Origin: Acetobacteraceae bacterium
GTDB lineage: Bacteria; Pseudomonadota; Alphaproteobacteria; Acetobacterales; Acetobacteraceae
Length of the DNA: 6,355 nucleotides
Reading direction: 5' to 3'
Assembly: GCA_947446625.1 (NCBI GenBank)
Contig: CANFIE010000234.1
Span: forward strand, 1-6,355
Notes under the pieces: generated by a model
What the model saw: the letters and a program-made list of their open reading frames with translations, nothing else
Databases searched by the model: none
What the model was told of the DNA's origin: nothing
Shown here: positions 4,877 through 6,355 of the stretch, one piece after another
Layout: each line of letters opens with the position of its first letter
How positions within the stretch are numbered: the first letter of the stretch is position 1
Translations under genes and position numbers: made by a program

Positions 4877-6205
4877 TCATGCCACCCGATCCCGCAACCA
4901 ATGGATGAGCCGATGGTAGAAGCCCGGTGCACGATCCGCACCGGGCGCAAGGTCAAACAACGGCCGACCTTCGCCATTCGCCCAGGCCAGCATGCCGCAG
5001 GCGGTGGCAAAGGCGGGGCCGGAAGCAATCTCGGGCAGGCCGCGCACCTGATGCGGCCGCGCCAGCCGCACCTGGCGGTCCAGCACCTGTGCCGCCAATT
5101 CGCGCACGCCCACCAATTGGCTGGCGCCGCCACACAGCACCACGCGCCGCCCCATATCGGCGGTCACGCCCGCCGCTTCCAGCCGCGCCCGCACCAGCTC
5201 GAAGGTTTCCTCCAGCCGGGGGCGAATAATCCGCACCACCATGGCGCGCGGCACCCGCACGATCTGGTCGGCGTCCTCGCCCATCTGTTGCACGTGCAGC
5301 CATTCCTTCTCGTCCTGCGGCGCTTCCTGCACGCTGCCGAACTTGGTCTTTATCGTCTCGGCATCCACCATCGGCGTGGACAGCGCCTGGGCGATGGCGC
5401 TGGTCACCCGAATGCCGCCCACCGGAATATGCGCGGCATGCACCATCTGGCCTTCATGGAACACCGCCAGGCTGGTGGTGCCGCCGCCCATGTCTATCAC
5501 CGTGGCGCCAAGCTGCTTCTCATCCTCCACCAGCGTGGCCAGCCCGGCGGCATAGGGCGCGCTCACCAACTCCTGCGCGTCCAACTCGCAGCGGCCAAGC
5601 CCGGCGCCCAGGTTGCGCAGCGCGGCGGAACCGGCATCCACCATATGCACCCAGGCGCCGATATTCTCGCAGATCATCCCGCGCGGGTCTTCCACGCCAT
5701 TGGTGGAATCCACGCTGAACCCCAGCGGAAAAGCATGCACCATCTCACGCGGTTCCACCGCATCGGGCGCGGTGTTGCGTCGCCGCGCCTCATGCAGCAC
5801 GGCGCGCAAATCGGCTTCGGTCACCGCACGCCCGCCCAAATGCCAGTTCACCTGCTGAATGCGGCTTTCCGGCTGGCCGCAGCTCAGGTTCACCACCACT
5901 TCCGTCAGCCGGATCTGCGCCTGTTCCTCGGCCTGGGCCACGGCGGCGCGAATCGCCCGCTCGGCTTCCTCCAGGTCGGTAATGCTTCCCGCCTTCACTC
6001 CACGAGAGCGATGCCAGCCAAACCCCAGCACCCTTGGCTCACCATCGCCCTCCACCCGGGCAATGATGCAGACAATCTTGGAAGACCCGATATCCAGCAC
6101 GCCGAACGGCCCGCTGCGGGCCGCGCGCCGCCGCCGGGCAACCGCCGGCAACTGCGGTTCCGCGGGCGGTTGCGTCGGGCCTGAAAGCCGGCTCATCCGG
6201 TTCAT
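4877..6205 (-). CDS. ftsA: Cell division protein FtsA
   Basis: FtsA is an actin-like ATPase on the cytoplasmic face of the membrane that tethers FtsZ and signals to the divisome. The 442-residue product has phosphate-1 motif GVLDIGSSK (35-43), the FtsA-specific 1C region following it, phosphate-2 VIDMGGGTTSL (236-246) and an adenosine motif VVLCGGASQL (355-364). The last residues, FYHRLIHWLRDRV (429-441), form an amphipathic helix of the membrane-targeting type. An Arg-rich N-terminal extension of about 30 residues precedes the fold, as is usual in this class. The ATG at 6203-6205 overlaps the ftsQ stop as ATGA, with GGAG (6215-6218) nine bases upstream, which favours this start over Met4. 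Confidence 0.97.
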   Translation of the reverse strand: MNRMSRLSGPTQPPAEPQLPAVARRRRAARSGPFGVLDIGSSKIVCIIARVEGDGEPRVLGFGWHRSRGVKAGSITDLEEAERAIRAAVAQAEEQAQIRLTEVVVNLSCGQPESRIQQVNWHLGGRAVTEADLRAVLHEARRRNTAPDAVEPREMVHAFPLGFSVDSTNGVEDPRGMICENIGAWVHMVDAGSAALRNLGAGLGRCELDAQELVSAPYAAGLATLVEDEKQLGATVIDMGGGTTSLAVFHEGQMVHAAHIPVGGIRVTSAIAQALSTPMVDAETIKTKFGSVQEAPQDEKEWLHVQQMGEDADQIVRVPRAMVVRIIRPRLEETFELVRARLEAAGVTADMGRRVVLCGGASQLVGVRELAAQVLDRQVRLARPHQVRGLPEIASGPAFATACGMLAWANGEGRPLFDLAPGADRAPGFYHRLIHWLRDRVA

Positions 6206-6355
6206 CCCCGCGTACTCCGCACCCGTTGCACCGCTGGCTCCTGCGGTGCGGGCGGCACGGGCGCCGAAACCTGCACCGTCAACCGGTCCGGCAGCCGCAG
6301 GTCAATCACCGCCACCGGCCGGTCCAGCAGCCCGATGCTCGCCTGCTGCTCGGCC
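6202..6355 (-). CDS. ftsQ: Cell division protein FtsQ, C-terminal end (partial)
   Basis: Only the last 50 codons and the TGA stop (6202-6204) lie in the window. The visible segment LLDRPVAVIDLRLPDRLTVQ matches the end of the FtsQ beta domain as it appears in alphaproteobacteria, followed by a Pro-rich tail. FtsQ is a bitopic inner-membrane protein of the FtsQBL complex that links early and late divisome proteins; its transmembrane and POTRA parts lie beyond the edge. Identity rests on this short conserved stretch plus its position directly before ftsA, which it overlaps by four bases, so the two are probably translationally coupled. Confidence 0.88.
   Translation of the reverse strand, partial: AEQQASIGLLDRPVAVIDLRLPDRLTVQVSAPVPPAPQEPAVQRVRSTRG

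Noticed and set aside
3142..4908. 588-codon plus-strand open frame opposite ftsZ
   Set aside because: It is codon-aligned with ftsZ, low-complexity and unlike any family I know; an antisense shadow.
4856..6184. 442-codon plus-strand open frame opposite ftsA
   Set aside because: It is codon-aligned with ftsA, and the equal length of 442 is coincidence. Composition is that of an antisense shadow.

Overview
The window is a division and cell-envelope gene block, with every gene read from the minus strand. In order of transcription (high to low coordinates) it holds the 3' end of ftsQ, complete ftsA, ftsZ, lpxC and bamD, and the 5' part of recN, which runs off the low-coordinate edge. The order ftsQ-ftsA-ftsZ-lpxC-bamD-recN, the very high GC content, the long proline/alanine/glutamine-rich FtsZ linker and the FtsZ C-terminal peptide ending in IPTFLRRQ-type residues all point to an alphaproteobacterium. 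An acetic-acid-bacteria or Roseomonas-like lineage is a guess from composition and feel of the proteins, not something the sequence proves.

Layout: ftsQ (6202-6355, partial) overlaps ftsA (4877-6205) by four bases. A 76-bp gap leads to ftsZ (3154-4800). A 246-bp spacer, the only sizeable non-coding stretch, separates ftsZ from lpxC (1957-2907) and is rich in inverted repeats. A 78-bp gap precedes bamD (970-1878), and a 29-bp gap precedes recN (1-940, partial). There are no RNA genes, mobile elements or CRISPR arrays, and no credible plus-strand genes.

The genes form a functional series. FtsQ (divisome scaffold), FtsA (membrane anchor and actin-like regulator) and FtsZ (tubulin-like ring) assemble the septum. 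LpxC commits UDP-acyl-GlcNAc to lipid A, and BamD is part of the machine that inserts outer-membrane beta-barrels, so division and outer-membrane supply are encoded together. RecN is an SMC-like DNA-break repair protein.

The genes are conventional. The parts worth a second look are non-coding. The ftsZ-lpxC spacer has a long imperfect hairpin whose loop can pair either with an upstream copy of GCAGGGG or with the copy that forms the lpxC ribosome binding site. GANTC sites (the CcrM methylation motif of alphaproteobacteria) are concentrated in the gaps before ftsZ and lpxC. The ftsZ Shine-Dalgarno lies inside a small palindrome.
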